A stretch of 64,000 bases of DNA from Desulfovibrio mangrovi (GTDB lineage: Bacteria; Desulfobacterota; Desulfovibrionia; Desulfovibrionales; Desulfovibrionaceae), in NCBI RefSeq assembly GCF_026230175.1, contig NZ_CP104208.1, forward strand, positions 2,976,001-3,040,000, given 5' to 3'. Each line of letters begins with the position of its first letter. The first letter of the stretch is position 1. A program made the position numbers and the translations under genes. Under the pieces are notes generated by a model that did not search any database, had not been told where the DNA came from, and worked only from the letters and a program-made list of their open reading frames with translations. Positions 53,801 through 62,356 of this stretch are shown here, piece by piece.

Positions 53801-55971
53801 ACGGCCCAGACGGCAAGCCCCGTGTCCTGATCGAAGCGGAAGGCCTCGATGATGGCTTTATGCACGGTGAAGTTGCGGTTTGCGAGGCCGACAGTCCTGA
53901 ACGTGCCTGCCGTGTCGACCATGCTGTAAAACGGCTGTTTGCCGAGGAAGGTGAGAACGACCGTGCCCTGTGCAGGCTGATCGGGAAACAGTTCGCCCTG
54001 ACGCTGCAGGTTGGCCCTGCCCTCCAGAATGGCGAAGCCGGATTGCGGGGCATTGGCGGGCGGAAGGGGCACGGTATCCAGATGGCGTATCATGGCGACG
54101 ACGCTTTCCGCCTGTCTGCGTGCGTAGGCGAAATTGACACGGGCGGGAATGTCGTTGGGGGTACCCCAGTCTGCGCGCAGGTCGTTCAGGGTGGCCAGAC
54201 TCGCCATGGGCAACCCTGCAAGAGCCAGCGGTTCGCTGGCAAGGGCCGGTTTATCCGGCAGATAGGATTGCCACGGATGATTTCTGTCGGGACGCAGCGT
54301 TGCCTGCCACAGGCTGCCGTTTTTGCCGAGTTGCTTAGCGCCTGCGGCGATGGCGTCGCCTATGGGCGCAAAGAAGCGGGTGCGGTTCACGCTGTCGTTC
54401 AGGTCATAGAGCCAGCCGCGTTCAAAGGCTCCGATGCCGTCGCCATGGCTGGAAAGATGCAGGCTGAATCCCGCACGCATGGTCATGCCATCCAGCGTCT
54501 GCCGCAGGGTGATGTTTGATTCCGCCACACCAAGCTGCTGGATGGCGTCTTCAAGAATGGCGGCCTGCGTCCGGCGGGTCTGCCCCAGCATGGGCTGCAG
54601 AGTTGCCCGCTCCGTGGCGTCCATGGTTGACGGATTGTGTTGCGGTGTCGCCACCCAGACAAGGTTTCTGAGTGTGAGGCGCCGTTTGCTAAGCTCGGCT
54701 ATACGGGCACTGTCACGCTCAGACTGGGCGGCAAGGCGCAGGCGCATGAGTTCTGTGGTTAGTTGGTCCATGACCGTTTTGACTGTGGCATGGAGGGCGG
54801 TGCGCAGGCGTTCGGCATCACCCGAGTTCACGGCTTCCTGCGACTCGCTGACGGCGAGAGGATCAGGCAGATCCAGCACGGCAAGAGTGCGTTGGGCATC
54901 ATCCCTGCGCTCGATGAACCGCTGCTGCAATTGTTTGAATTCCTTGTCGCTGCCCGTCAGGGTCCACGTCAGGGCCCGGGAACCGGCAACGGACTGCGCA
55001 TGGCCGGAAGAGGCCAGCAGCAGGACGGAGCGCTTGGGCGGTGTGGCCGCAAGGGACTGTGCCAGATGCAGCAGGCTGGCTACGGAGACGGCCTCGTCCG
55101 CGCCGGGAGAACGGCCCGGTACAAAGGCCGTTGAGTCGTAGAAGGCCTGCACCAGCATGTATTCACCATACGAGGTGGGGTCCGTGCCCGGAATGAAGGC
55201 CCAGACGTTCTGCGCCGTGGTGTTGGTCCAGGTGGTCCGGGAATGCAGTTCCACCAGCGGCCTGCGATCGTTGAGAATTTCCAGCGGCCCGAAGATCTCT
55301 TCGGCCTGCGCGACCGACATCCAGAATCGCGGAAAGGCGATGGGAGTCTGCTCGGACTTGTTGTTGAAAAGATAGCGTTGCGGAGCATCGTTCTCATTGC
55401 TGCCGTCAATGAAGATGACGGCTCCGGCCCCCAGCATGGCCGCGTTTATCCAGTTCTTTCCGGAAGCAAGATCCATGAGGACCACGGCTCCGGCCACGTC
55501 CATGCCGTTGAATTCTCGCAAGGCGCCGCTACCGGCATAGAGAGCCCTGCCGGTGAGTCCCTCCGGTCTGATGGTGCCTGTGGCAAGGGCATTCATGCGC
55601 AGCGGGTGCAGGGCATGCGGAACGGCCAGTGGTTCTTCCGGAAGGAGTATGCTGCTGCCTTCGTGCAACTGCACGGGAACGGTGAAGCTCTGGCGGCCTG
55701 TCTGCACCTTCTCATGATGCGCCATGCCACCGGAAAAAGCCGTTTCGAGGGCCCGCTCGATAAGCTCCGCGGCAAGCTCCGCGCCTGCCGTACCGGTGGA
55801 CCGGTCTTCCAGAAAGGCCAGTGCCCGCACGGTCTGCTCCACATCAAGCCGCTCCACAGCCTGCGCAGGCGCTGCGCAGAGGCTGCCCAGACACATCAGA
55901 CAGAGCAGAGCGGTCAGAACCGTTCTGCCAAGCGCGGGGTGCGGGGCATATGTGAAGCGGCCTCTGGTCAT
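50800..55971 (-). CDS. Giant FtsX-type permease fused to an inactive M28-like domain
   Basis: 1723-residue envelope protein. A signal-like helix (about 14-38) leads to a large periplasmic region: a PA-like domain (about 130-240, ALYAGSGALREFNGMDVAG, GAGAVIFIDG) and an M28-peptidase-like domain (about 255-340). The M28 metal and catalytic residues are lost: the AHYD-type motif reads QAFYDS, PGADDN reads PGADEAV, and the EE pair reads SGHAQS. Near residue 920 a cluster of helices begins; an FtsX core follows (SVHERRGEIGVYTSIGLAPSHV) with a long periplasmic insert and a cytoplasmic tail of about 170 residues. It overlaps both neighbours by 4 bases. Likely the main permease for the adjacent ATPase. 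Confidence 0.85.
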   Translation of the reverse strand: MTRGRFTYAPHPALGRTVLTALLCLMCLGSLCAAPAQAVERLDVEQTVRALAFLEDRSTGTAGAELAAELIERALETAFSGGMAHHEKVQTGRQSFTVPVQLHEGSSILLPEEPLAVPHALHPLRMNALATGTIRPEGLTGRALYAGSGALREFNGMDVAGAVVLMDLASGKNWINAAMLGAGAVIFIDGSNENDAPQRYLFNNKSEQTPIAFPRFWMSVAQAEEIFGPLEILNDRRPLVELHSRTTWTNTTAQNVWAFIPGTDPTSYGEYMLVQAFYDSTAFVPGRSPGADEAVSVASLLHLAQSLAATPPKRSVLLLASSGHAQSVAGSRALTWTLTGSDKEFKQLQQRFIERRDDAQRTLAVLDLPDPLAVSESQEAVNSGDAERLRTALHATVKTVMDQLTTELMRLRLAAQSERDSARIAELSKRRLTLRNLVWVATPQHNPSTMDATERATLQPMLGQTRRTQAAILEDAIQQLGVAESNITLRQTLDGMTMRAGFSLHLSSHGDGIGAFERGWLYDLNDSVNRTRFFAPIGDAIAAGAKQLGKNGSLWQATLRPDRNHPWQSYLPDKPALASEPLALAGLPMASLATLNDLRADWGTPNDIPARVNFAYARRQAESVVAMIRHLDTVPLPPANAPQSGFAILEGRANLQRQGELFPDQPAQGTVVLTFLGKQPFYSMVDTAGTFRTVGLANRNFTVHKAIIEAFRFDQDTGLAVWAVDKPKVGKDNYRVKLGRRITKTDLVLFGCTQTTLFNMLEPRTLDYLYRSEIIDARSESQPLRYWYSRMDTRSSTLATLFLEPDVPFKLTLSDTVLGKKMLLLNTSTTSPMGKGFPVSKWPTVPLTEFRAATDMWNLLTPRIGNLEEHGIINDRIRSLHSKGEAAMRKADEALRDKRWDDMFEASRSALAYASLVYNDVDTTQRDVLTGVLFYIALFVPFAYCLERLLIGAVTIHRRIIGFCGVLLATIGVIYAVHPAFQLTYSPGVVILAFFIMGLSTLVSLIIFFRFEREMVELQRRSLHLKSSEISKWAAFAAAMVIGVSNLRRRPVRTALTIATLVILTFTIMNFTAAKSIRKEGWVSFRNDASYHGLMIKKLRWATLPPETMQVMEDMLGSPEQAAPRVWYETSEQTSPPVIPLHSGGKDTVARAMIGLPPHEGTITRIPQGLMAGEWLRPEDRFAVILPETIAARLDVRMPESPDAAPPAVTIWGQQFTVRGIIRDAALEEHPDLDGEMITPIFYPNESASRLSEVEAEAIAEGEDILRYDSRYVHVNSKDTIIVPAPSLLAAGGSLKSVAFRLGEGGIVPHGPMAGHPSHTLHTPRMHAPVNGRTPSPMVENGAESMAGTPDMTSGMMHVAGELGDRLGTMLFRGDGRGTALFFASNATSYAGISNILIPLAISVLIVLNTMIGSVHERRGEIGVYTSIGLAPSHVSFLFVAEALAFAVISVVFGYLVAQGAAALFAGTPLWEGMTANYSSTAGVAAMLIVISVVLISVIYPSKIASRIAIPDVSRSWKLPEPEGDKIILALPFLIKTAEQACAGGYLMDYYNAHADISHGDFSTENLACTFIPPEDLPGHGIHAKSGQELIHEDVCFLMDLKAWLAPFDFGVRQTVKLVFCPSDTYAGFKQIQVILTREAGEKMIWRNLNKRFLDGLRKQLLVWRSLDDEARQLYEAELATIIGDAVNASVMTDVPAADGLHEHTLRAQNNDADGPDHKEDVA

Positions 55972-56753
55972 GACGGGGTACCGCCTGTGCTGTCCGGAGG
56001 TTGCTGTTCCTGTTCCGGCTCCTTTTCGCCGATGGCGCCGATGGAGATATTCAGTTCGTCGCGGTGTTCAATACGGTCCACGCGTCCGTCCTGCACCCAG
56101 ACCACGCGGTCGGAGACATTGAGCATCTTGTAGTCGTGGGTCGCGGAAATGACGGTTACTCCGCGCTGCTTGCTCAACTGCTTGAGCAGGTAGATCACTT
56201 CTTCGCCGGTGCTGAGGTCAAGGTTGCCCGTGGGTTCATCCGCAAGGATGATGGCCGGATCGTTGGCAAGGGCGCGGGCAATGGCCACACGTTGTTGCTG
56301 CCCGCCGGAGAGTTCCAGCGGCTTGTGCTGGTGGCGTTTTTCCAGCCCCACGAGCTTGAGCAGTTCCAGCCCCTTCTGGGTGGCGTCCTCGCTGTTCATA
56401 CCGGCAAAGGTCATGGGCAGGGTCACGTTTTCCAGCGCGGTCATGACCGGAATGATGTTGAAGGTCTGGAAGATGTAGCCGATCTTGCGGTTGCGCAGCC
56501 ACGCCAGTTCGTAGGCATCCAGCTGCGAGATATCCACTTCGTCGATGAAGACCTTGCCTTCAGTGGGTTTATCCAGTCCGCCGATCATGTTGAAGAGGGT
56601 GGACTTGCCGGAACCGGATGGGCCCATGATGGAGATATACTCACCCGCGTAGACCTCAAGGTCTACGCCCTTGAGCGCTTCCACATCGATCTTGCCCATG
56701 CGGAAGGTTTTCCGCACGCCTACGACCCGTACTATGGTGCGTCCGTGTTCCAT
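55968..56753 (-). CDS. MacB/LolD-type ABC transporter ATPase
   Basis: 261-residue ATPase. Walker [11 protein letters not shown]-loop [21 protein letters not shown], signature [16 protein letters not shown], Walker [13 protein letters not shown] and the switch ISATHD are all present and typical of the LolD/MacB/FtsE class, which couple to FtsX-fold permeases rather than transport domains. A Glu/Gln/Pro-rich tail of about 20 residues is extra. The start at 56753 follows the methyltransferase by 25 bases. Its natural partners are the 1723-residue permease and the small FtsX permease in the same operon. Confidence 0.95.
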   Translation of the reverse strand: MEHGRTIVRVVGVRKTFRMGKIDVEALKGVDLEVYAGEYISIMGPSGSGKSTLFNMIGGLDKPTEGKVFIDEVDISQLDAYELAWLRNRKIGYIFQTFNIIPVMTALENVTLPMTFAGMNSEDATQKGLELLKLVGLEKRHQHKPLELSGGQQQRVAIARALANDPAIILADEPTGNLDLSTGEEVIYLLKQLSKQRGVTVISATHDYKMLNVSDRVVWVQDGRVDRIEHRDELNISIGAIGEKEPEQEQQPPDSTGGTPS

Positions 56754-56778
56754 TACTTGCTCTCTTTGCTGTACGTTG

Positions 56779-57633
56779 TTAACCGGCAGGCGGCAGCCTG
56801 CGCCCGCGGAGGCTGACTTCGAAGGATGATTGCGGCGTCATGGCAAACGATCTGTGCTGCGTGTTCAGGGGCTCCCGTGTGAACAGGGCGCACAACGTGT
56901 TGGAAACATGGCAAAGGTTGCCGCGCAGTTCCTCGGGACATCCGTCCAGTATGCCCGCATACACGGGCCAGCGCACCCGTTCCGGTGACTCGGCATAATC
57001 GTGCCAGACAATGACGGAGCGTTCGTCGCGCAGCAGCTTGAACACATTCCGCGTGTCCTGCCTGACCGCGGCCGAATGGTGATCGCCGTCCACGAAAATG
57101 AGGTCGAACTTTCGGTCAAGCGAGGCGAAATCAAAGGTCTGCGTGTCGCAGTCGATGCATTCGATGTTGGGGGTAGCTGCCATTCTGTTTATGAAAAAGC
57201 CGTCCTGCCCGATCATGGTCCGGTCAAAACCGGTTTGGTGCATCTGTTCCGGCGAAAGGCTGAGCGATACGGCCGAGCGTGAGACTGAGGCCACGTTGAC
57301 CAGAGACTCGGCCCGCCATCTGCCGATTTCCAGATAGTCGCAATGCTCGAAGCGCTGTGCCAGCTGTTTGAGCAGGGCCACATCCATGGGGGTGGCCGAT
57401 GCCTCCAGCATGGCGAAGGGGGTCACGGTTTCCTCGAACTCCGGAAACAGGTCCAGTATATCCACTTGCGGCAGGCCTTTTGCGAGAGCAGGGGAGGCCG
57501 CATATCGTTCCGCCACGTAGGTTTCCCAGTAGCGGGCAGCAAACCTGTCCCGATGAATGGCCTTGAGCGCCTTGACCGGCTTGCGCAACAGGTAGCCCAG
57601 CGCAGCAAGAAGGCGTTGGTTTTGTGTGTGCAT
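56779..57633 (-). CDS. Class I SAM-dependent methyltransferase
   Basis: 284-residue cytoplasmic protein. The SAM fold is seen in CDYLEIGRWRAESLVNVA (motif I, with GRWRAES in place of a GxGxG loop), IECIDCDTQTFDF (motif II) and FDLIFVDGDHHSAAVRQDT, followed by VIVWHDYAESP, typical of the Methyltransf_24 group. Motif I is less glycine-rich than usual. The start at 57633 has GGAG upstream. Placed between the two permease genes in the operon, it may modify the glycan or lipid being exported. A sugar O-methyltransferase is the best guess. Confidence 0.8.
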   Translation of the reverse strand: MHTQNQRLLAALGYLLRKPVKALKAIHRDRFAARYWETYVAERYAASPALAKGLPQVDILDLFPEFEETVTPFAMLEASATPMDVALLKQLAQRFEHCDYLEIGRWRAESLVNVASVSRSAVSLSLSPEQMHQTGFDRTMIGQDGFFINRMAATPNIECIDCDTQTFDFASLDRKFDLIFVDGDHHSAAVRQDTRNVFKLLRDERSVIVWHDYAESPERVRWPVYAGILDGCPEELRGNLCHVSNTLCALFTREPLNTQHRSFAMTPQSSFEVSLRGRRLPPAG

Positions 57634-57718
57634 GGCAGGCTCCGTATGGCACTCCGCAGTGGCGGAGATGGAATCGTCAGTTTATGGTATCGTTGGTCGT
57701 CACGCCTGTTGGAAGTCC

Positions 57719-58450
57719 CTAGTGTTCTGCCTTGATGGCGATAATGGGCCGCATGCGCGCGGCCAGAAGCGCCGGATAAAAAACACCGATCAGGCTGAGC
57801 GTGACGCCTGCACCAACGGATTGGGCCAGTGACAGAAGCACAGCCTGCCACTGCAGTCCCGCAAAGGCCGTAAACCCGAAACTGAAAGCACCTCCGGCAA
57901 GGGCAAAAACGAGTCCCAGCAGGGCGCCTGCAAGAGCGCCCGCAAACCCCATCATGCCTGCCTCCAGCAGAAAAAGGCGTAGAATCATGCCGTCCAGTGC
58001 CCCAAGGCATTTGTAGACGCCGATTTCACGGAAGCGCTCTGTCACGGACATGAACTGGGCATTGAGTATGCCCACCGTGCAGACCAGCATGGAAAGAATG
58101 ACAATCCAGCGTTCCTTGGCCCCGGCGGATACGGTGCCCGCTTCCTCGTTCACCACATAGCCCGCTTTGACCAACTGGCGGACCATGGGGTTCATGCTGG
58201 AAATCATGCCGCTTCTGTGCCCCTGCGCATGGGCGGCCTGCGTGTAGATGCCGGTGGCGATATCCAGATTGACGAGCACGTAGGCCAGAAACGAGACCGC
58301 AAGCATGAGGCTGCCCACCGTGATGAGCGAGCGGAAGAAGCGCACCTTCAGGCTCTTGAAAGCTATTTCAAGGGATTTGGAGAAGGGCAGCACGATCTGC
58401 CGCCGTATTTCGCCGCGCCGTATCTGTGCGTCGCTGTTCATGTTCTGCAT
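57719..58450 (-). CDS. Small FtsX-fold permease
   Basis: 243-residue four-helix permease of the FtsX/MacB type with a short periplasmic loop (about 70 residues). FKSLKVRFFRSLITVGSLML is the first helix region, and TERFREIGVYKCLGALDGMIL is the FtsX core motif that contacts the ATPase. The C-terminal helices end in YPALLAARMRPIIAIKAEH, typical of the family. The start at 58450 has AGGAAG upstream; the frame is open further upstream but overlaps the deacetylase. Probably pairs with the MacB/LolD-type ATPase and perhaps with the 1723-residue permease as a heterodimer. Confidence 0.85.
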   Translation of the reverse strand: MQNMNSDAQIRRGEIRRQIVLPFSKSLEIAFKSLKVRFFRSLITVGSLMLAVSFLAYVLVNLDIATGIYTQAAHAQGHRSGMISSMNPMVRQLVKAGYVVNEEAGTVSAGAKERWIVILSMLVCTVGILNAQFMSVTERFREIGVYKCLGALDGMILRLFLLEAGMMGFAGALAGALLGLVFALAGGAFSFGFTAFAGLQWQAVLLSLAQSVGAGVTLSLIGVFYPALLAARMRPIIAIKAEH

Positions 58451-58532
58451 GGCATTCGCTTCCTGTTCTGCTGTATGCAGCCCCGGTGCAATGAAGACTC
58501 CGGCATTTTTCCGGTATGGGGATATGGGGCAA

Positions 58533-59324
58533 TTATGCCATATCCTCATGCATATGAACAAGGCTAAGGCTGTTGTTTTGTGCGAGCTGAGACAGCAGGG
58601 TGTCCAGAAAGGCAACTGCATTGGCGTTCATGCGTTGATGATGGAGCATGATGCCGCAGGAGCCGCTTGCAAGTGCCCGCGTTAGTTCATCAAGAAAGGC
58701 TTTCCAACCTTCTGCCGGGGTTTCTTCCCGTCTGGTGTGCAGGTCCACGTTGACGCCGACATCCGTAAATCCTGCGGGCGCAGGGGGGCGGGCTCCGGTG
58801 GTTCGGGAAATGCCGCAGTATCCCTGCTCCTTCAGGATATGCAGAGTGTCGGCGTCCACCCTGTTCCACGGCGGGGTAAACAGGGGAACGAGCTCTTCTC
58901 CCATGATGGAGGCGAGGCGCTGTCTGCCCCGTATGATGTCCTGTTTCTTGGCGGCGTGGGGGCGGGAGGGGCCGAACTCATATTTGCGGCCCTCCGGCTC
59001 GTGGTTGCAGTGCCGCCAGCCGTGCTGGTGCCAGCACCACAAATCCTGTCTGCCGCCGAGTTGTTCTTGCATGGCGGTCCATCGGGACGCCGTCAGCCAT
59101 ACGGGCACGGTGGCAAGTCCCAGCGGAACGCCATGGCGCATGAAGGCATCGGTCATGGCAAAAAAGAGAGCCGAGGGAACGCCTATGTCGTCGGCACGGA
59201 AAAACATCGCAGGGGTGCCGTCGCAGGCTTGGATGCCGCTGGCGATGGCTTGCTCCAGCCTGTGGGGCAGATCACCAGGCTGTTGCGTCCAGAGTGCGGA
59301 GACATAGGGGCGAGTGGCAATCAT
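58533..59324 (-). CDS. Polysaccharide deacetylase-like protein (NodB fold)
   Basis: 263-residue protein. FFRADDIGVPS gives the catalytic/metal Asp pair, HQHGWRHCNHE the two-His metal motif, FTPPWNRVDADTL the arginine/tryptophan region, and IMLHHQRMNAN the final His motif. These are the five NodB motifs, so the enzyme is likely active on N- or O-acetyl sugars. No signal peptide, so it would act in the cytoplasm, perhaps on a lipid-linked intermediate. ATGA overlap with the upstream glycosyltransferase. Confidence 0.88.
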   Translation of the reverse strand: MIATRPYVSALWTQQPGDLPHRLEQAIASGIQACDGTPAMFFRADDIGVPSALFFAMTDAFMRHGVPLGLATVPVWLTASRWTAMQEQLGGRQDLWCWHQHGWRHCNHEPEGRKYEFGPSRPHAAKKQDIIRGRQRLASIMGEELVPLFTPPWNRVDADTLHILKEQGYCGISRTTGARPPAPAGFTDVGVNVDLHTRREETPAEGWKAFLDELTRALASGSCGIMLHHQRMNANAVAFLDTLLSQLAQNNSLSLVHMHEDMA

Positions 59325-60559
59325 GCACGCCCTCCGGCATGCCTCTGCGCATTGCGGGGTTCGGCCGGTGCAAAAAGCTGCTCGATAAACGCGGCTGTGC
59401 GTTGTGCCCCGTTCAGGTCAACCTGCACGGGGGCAGGCCTGTCTTTTCTTTGCAAGGCATCACGCATGCGGGCGGCCAGAGTGGACGGGGCAAGGTCTTC
59501 CTGCTCCAGTACGCTCAGCGCTCCCCGCGCTGCAAGGCGTTCCGAGCGCATGCGCTGTTCCCTGTTCTGGTCAAAGGGTTGCACCAGTCCGTATGTGCCG
59601 GCTGCCAGCAGATTCATGGTGGTGTTGTAGCCTGCCATGCTGACGGAAAGGTCCGCTGCGCACAGGTACTGCATGAAGTTGTCGGTAAATTCGTCCAGCG
59701 CTATGTGCGACACGTCTTTTGCCGCCTGTTTCAGCAGGTTCTTCTGGAGCTGGTCCATGAAGGGGCCGGTGAAGACCTGCAGTCTGTGGGGCAGACTGGA
59801 TGCCAGCTCGCATGAGGCGAGTATGGTTGCCTTGAGCAGGTCGTATCCCACACTGCCGCTTCCTGCGCTGGCCACGATGTAGGGCATGTCGCCGGACAGG
59901 TTCTGCGTGTTACGGAAGGCGGCACCATATTCTTTTTCCTTTTCGGGCAGCGGGGTTACATAGCCTGTGTCCAGCACCGGCACGGCGATATCTGCCGTGC
60001 GGGCAAAGGTCTCTTCCAGCCGCACCACGTGCGGGTCCGTATGGACAAGCACTCCGTGGAAAAGCGGGTTGAGTATGGAAAGTACCCGGTTTTCGTAGGC
60101 CTCCTGATTGTCTTTTTCCACCAGAATGTCCCTGAGGCTGCACAGGCACTTCATGGCCCCGAATTCACCGTTGCGTGCCCGCTCCAACACGGGAAGCAGT
60201 TCGAAACCGAACTGTTTGCGGCCGAAAGGAAACAGCTCCACCAGAAAAATATGCGGTCGGACCTGCTCAACAATCGTCAGCAGGCGGTTCGCACGGTTGG
60301 TGCGGATGCGGTCCAGTTCCTTTTCCGGATCTATCTCGCCGGGTTCGTAGCCGCCCATGCAGACAAAACGGGAAAAGTCCTTGTCCATCATGAGCGGGGG
60401 CAGTTCCTCGTGCCGGACATGGGGGGGCAGGGAAGCCCCGACAGGCATGCCGCCGGTAACGAGCGTGACCTCATGGTCGCGGAGGGCCTTGTCTATCTCC
60501 AGACTGCGGAAGAAGTGGCCCATGCCGAGAACATGCTGGCAGTAGTGGAGAATGCGCAT
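59321..60559 (-). CDS. GT28/MurG-like glycosyltransferase
   Basis: 412-residue GT-B enzyme. The N-terminus MRILHYCQHVLGMGHFFRSLEI is a typical acceptor-side start, and the C-terminal donor site reads ADLSVSMAGYNTTMNLLAAGTYGLVQPF with following EQRMRSERLAARGA. The start at 60559 shares one base with the stop of the histidine phosphatase gene (TAATG). It is related to the partial gene at the right edge of the window (SMGGYNTVCEIL). Likely builds a glycan together with the two GT4 enzymes. Confidence 0.85.
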   Translation of the reverse strand: MRILHYCQHVLGMGHFFRSLEIDKALRDHEVTLVTGGMPVGASLPPHVRHEELPPLMMDKDFSRFVCMGGYEPGEIDPEKELDRIRTNRANRLLTIVEQVRPHIFLVELFPFGRKQFGFELLPVLERARNGEFGAMKCLCSLRDILVEKDNQEAYENRVLSILNPLFHGVLVHTDPHVVRLEETFARTADIAVPVLDTGYVTPLPEKEKEYGAAFRNTQNLSGDMPYIVASAGSGSVGYDLLKATILASCELASSLPHRLQVFTGPFMDQLQKNLLKQAAKDVSHIALDEFTDNFMQYLCAADLSVSMAGYNTTMNLLAAGTYGLVQPFDQNREQRMRSERLAARGALSVLEQEDLAPSTLAARMRDALQRKDRPAPVQVDLNGAQRTAAFIEQLFAPAEPRNAQRHAGGRA

Positions 60560-61179
60560 TACAGGGCTCCGTTGAGTTCGATGATGGAGAAGCGGCCTTC
60601 GGCGCAACGGATGCGATGTAGGCCGTACTTGCCCGGAAGTTGGGGCTGTTCCGGCGATTCCGCCCGCCCTGCCTGTGACTCGGCGAGAAAGGCGGCGATG
60701 GCTTTGATGCAGCCAAGGTGCGTGACAACGAGAATGCGCTCATCAGGGTGTTGCGCTGCGCAATCGCGTAACGCATCCATGGTCCGTTGCAGCAGGGCAA
60801 GGCGGCTTTCCCCTCCGGTGGGGGTGAAGTGCCAGCCTGCGGCTTCCTGACGCTCCACTTCTCCCCGTTCGTCCGCACGCAGTTGTTTGACGGTACGGCC
60901 CACCCAACTGCCCCAGTCCTGTTCGCGCAGACGCGGATCTGCGCTTATGGGCAGCGTGCCGAGGCGGTTGTTTATGATGGCGGCGGTATCCATGGAGCGT
61001 TTCAGGTCGCTGCACAGAATGCGGGTCCAGCCGTGCTGCGCAAGCGATGCGGCCCATGCTTCAGCCTGCCTGATGCCGGCTGCCGAGAGGGCCGTGTCTG
61101 TCTGGCCCTGTATGCGCTTTTCTGCGTTCCATGTGGTTTGGCCGTGTCGTATCAGGCCGAAATCAGTAACGTACGTCAT
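60559..61179 (-). CDS. Histidine phosphatase (phosphoglycerate-mutase-like)
   Basis: 206-residue enzyme of the histidine phosphatase superfamily. The catalytic motif is LIRHGQTTWN; LREQDWGSWVGRTV, ESRLALLQRTMD and VVTHLGCIKAIAAF supply the remaining catalytic residues, including the second His. Such proteins act as small-molecule phosphatases (cobalamin-pathway CobC, fructose-2,6-bisphosphatase-like) or phospho-sugar phosphatases. Its place between glycosyltransferase genes favours a sugar phosphate. It overlaps the GT4 gene (stop at 61176) by 4 bases. Confidence 0.88.
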   Translation of the reverse strand: MTYVTDFGLIRHGQTTWNAEKRIQGQTDTALSAAGIRQAEAWAASLAQHGWTRILCSDLKRSMDTAAIINNRLGTLPISADPRLREQDWGSWVGRTVKQLRADERGEVERQEAAGWHFTPTGGESRLALLQRTMDALRDCAAQHPDERILVVTHLGCIKAIAAFLAESQAGRAESPEQPQLPGKYGLHRIRCAEGRFSIIELNGAL

Positions 61180-62324
61180 CGGGTGTTTTCCCGTGTTGCA
61201 GGCGAAGAAGTGTTCAGCATGTCGAACATGCGCTTTTCAACCATGCCGTAGTTGGCGTTCAGGTCATGGTGAGCGAGTACATGTTTGCGGGCCGCCTCCC
61301 CCATGGTCGTGCGGGTCTGTCTATTGTCTGCCAGCAGGCCGATGGCACGGGCAAAGGCTTCGCCATCGTATGAGGGGGTGATGAAACCGGTTTTTCCGTG
61401 TTCCACCATCTGGGGCGCGCCGTCATGGTCCCATGCCACGACGGGCAGGCCGCAGCACTGTGCTTCCAGATAGACCATGCCGAGCCCTTCATTGATGCCG
61501 GGAAAGGCAAACAGGTCAGCGGCGCTGTAGGCACCGTACAGGTTCCACCTGTCGACCATGCCGAGGAAAAGGCTGCGGGAGGGCAGAAGCTCCCCGGCCA
61601 TTGCTTCGAGCCGTTCCCGTTCCGTTCCGTCTCCGGCCACAACGAGCATGATGTCCCTGCCCTGACGGGCGAGTGCTGCGCAGGCGGTAATGACGTGTTC
61701 CACACCTTCCGCCTTCACGCCGGGTCTGAGCATGGCGGCGGTCATGACTATCGTTCGGCCTTGCGCCTGCCATTCGGCCCGCAGGGTTTCTCGTTGCTCA
61801 GCGTTGAAACTGAACCGCTCGGTCCGTATCCCCGGCGGCACAAAGGTGATGCGGTTCTCCGGCAGCAGGGAGAGCAGGGGCGTCAGATCGCGTTGCTTGT
61901 TGGTGAAAACGTGATCGGCCGTTTTCAGCGCATGCACGTTCAGGCAATAGCCGGGGCGGGTGTTCCACGTTTCCCTGCGTCCGGGACTGTGGGCACCGGC
62001 AAAGATGACATAGGGAATGCCCATGCGGCGGGCCATGGGGCCGAACAGGTCCGGCGCCCTGTAATAACTGTGGTAGGTGAACCACAGGTCGGGGCGCAGG
62101 CCGTTGCCGCTGTCGCACAATCTGCGGACGGCGCTGCGGGCGCGCAGATAGGCGGGCCATCTGGCGGGCTGCTTCCATATCCAGTCCGTTGAGAGGTGCG
62201 GCACCGTTGCCGGACTATGGCCATGTCCGGCGAAGTAGTCGAAAAGATCCTGCGCAATGGTCACGTCCCCGGAGGTGCGGGGATGATTCAGCGGTTTGAA
62301 GGGAGTGCAGAATGCCATGCGCAT
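61176..62324 (-). CDS. Family 4 glycosyltransferase
   Basis: 382-residue GT-B enzyme. The donor domain reads ITFVPPGIRTERFSF, VMTAAMLRPGVKAEGVEHVI, VVAGDGTERERLEAMA, YSAADLFAFPGINEGLGMVYLEAQ and GLPVVAWDHDGAPQMVEHGKTGF, with the EGLGMVYLE glutamate motif of GT4. The start at 62324 is the first Met of MRMAFCTPFKPLNHPRTSG. The gene is in the operon between another GT4 and the phosphatase. Sugar donor not predictable. Confidence 0.9.
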   Translation of the reverse strand: MRMAFCTPFKPLNHPRTSGDVTIAQDLFDYFAGHGHSPATVPHLSTDWIWKQPARWPAYLRARSAVRRLCDSGNGLRPDLWFTYHSYYRAPDLFGPMARRMGIPYVIFAGAHSPGRRETWNTRPGYCLNVHALKTADHVFTNKQRDLTPLLSLLPENRITFVPPGIRTERFSFNAEQRETLRAEWQAQGRTIVMTAAMLRPGVKAEGVEHVITACAALARQGRDIMLVVAGDGTERERLEAMAGELLPSRSLFLGMVDRWNLYGAYSAADLFAFPGINEGLGMVYLEAQCCGLPVVAWDHDGAPQMVEHGKTGFITPSYDGEAFARAIGLLADNRQTRTTMGEAARKHVLAHHDLNANYGMVEKRMFDMLNTSSPATRENTR

Positions 62325-62356
62325 GATCGTGTTCCTCGGAGCGGAGAGCCGGAGCC

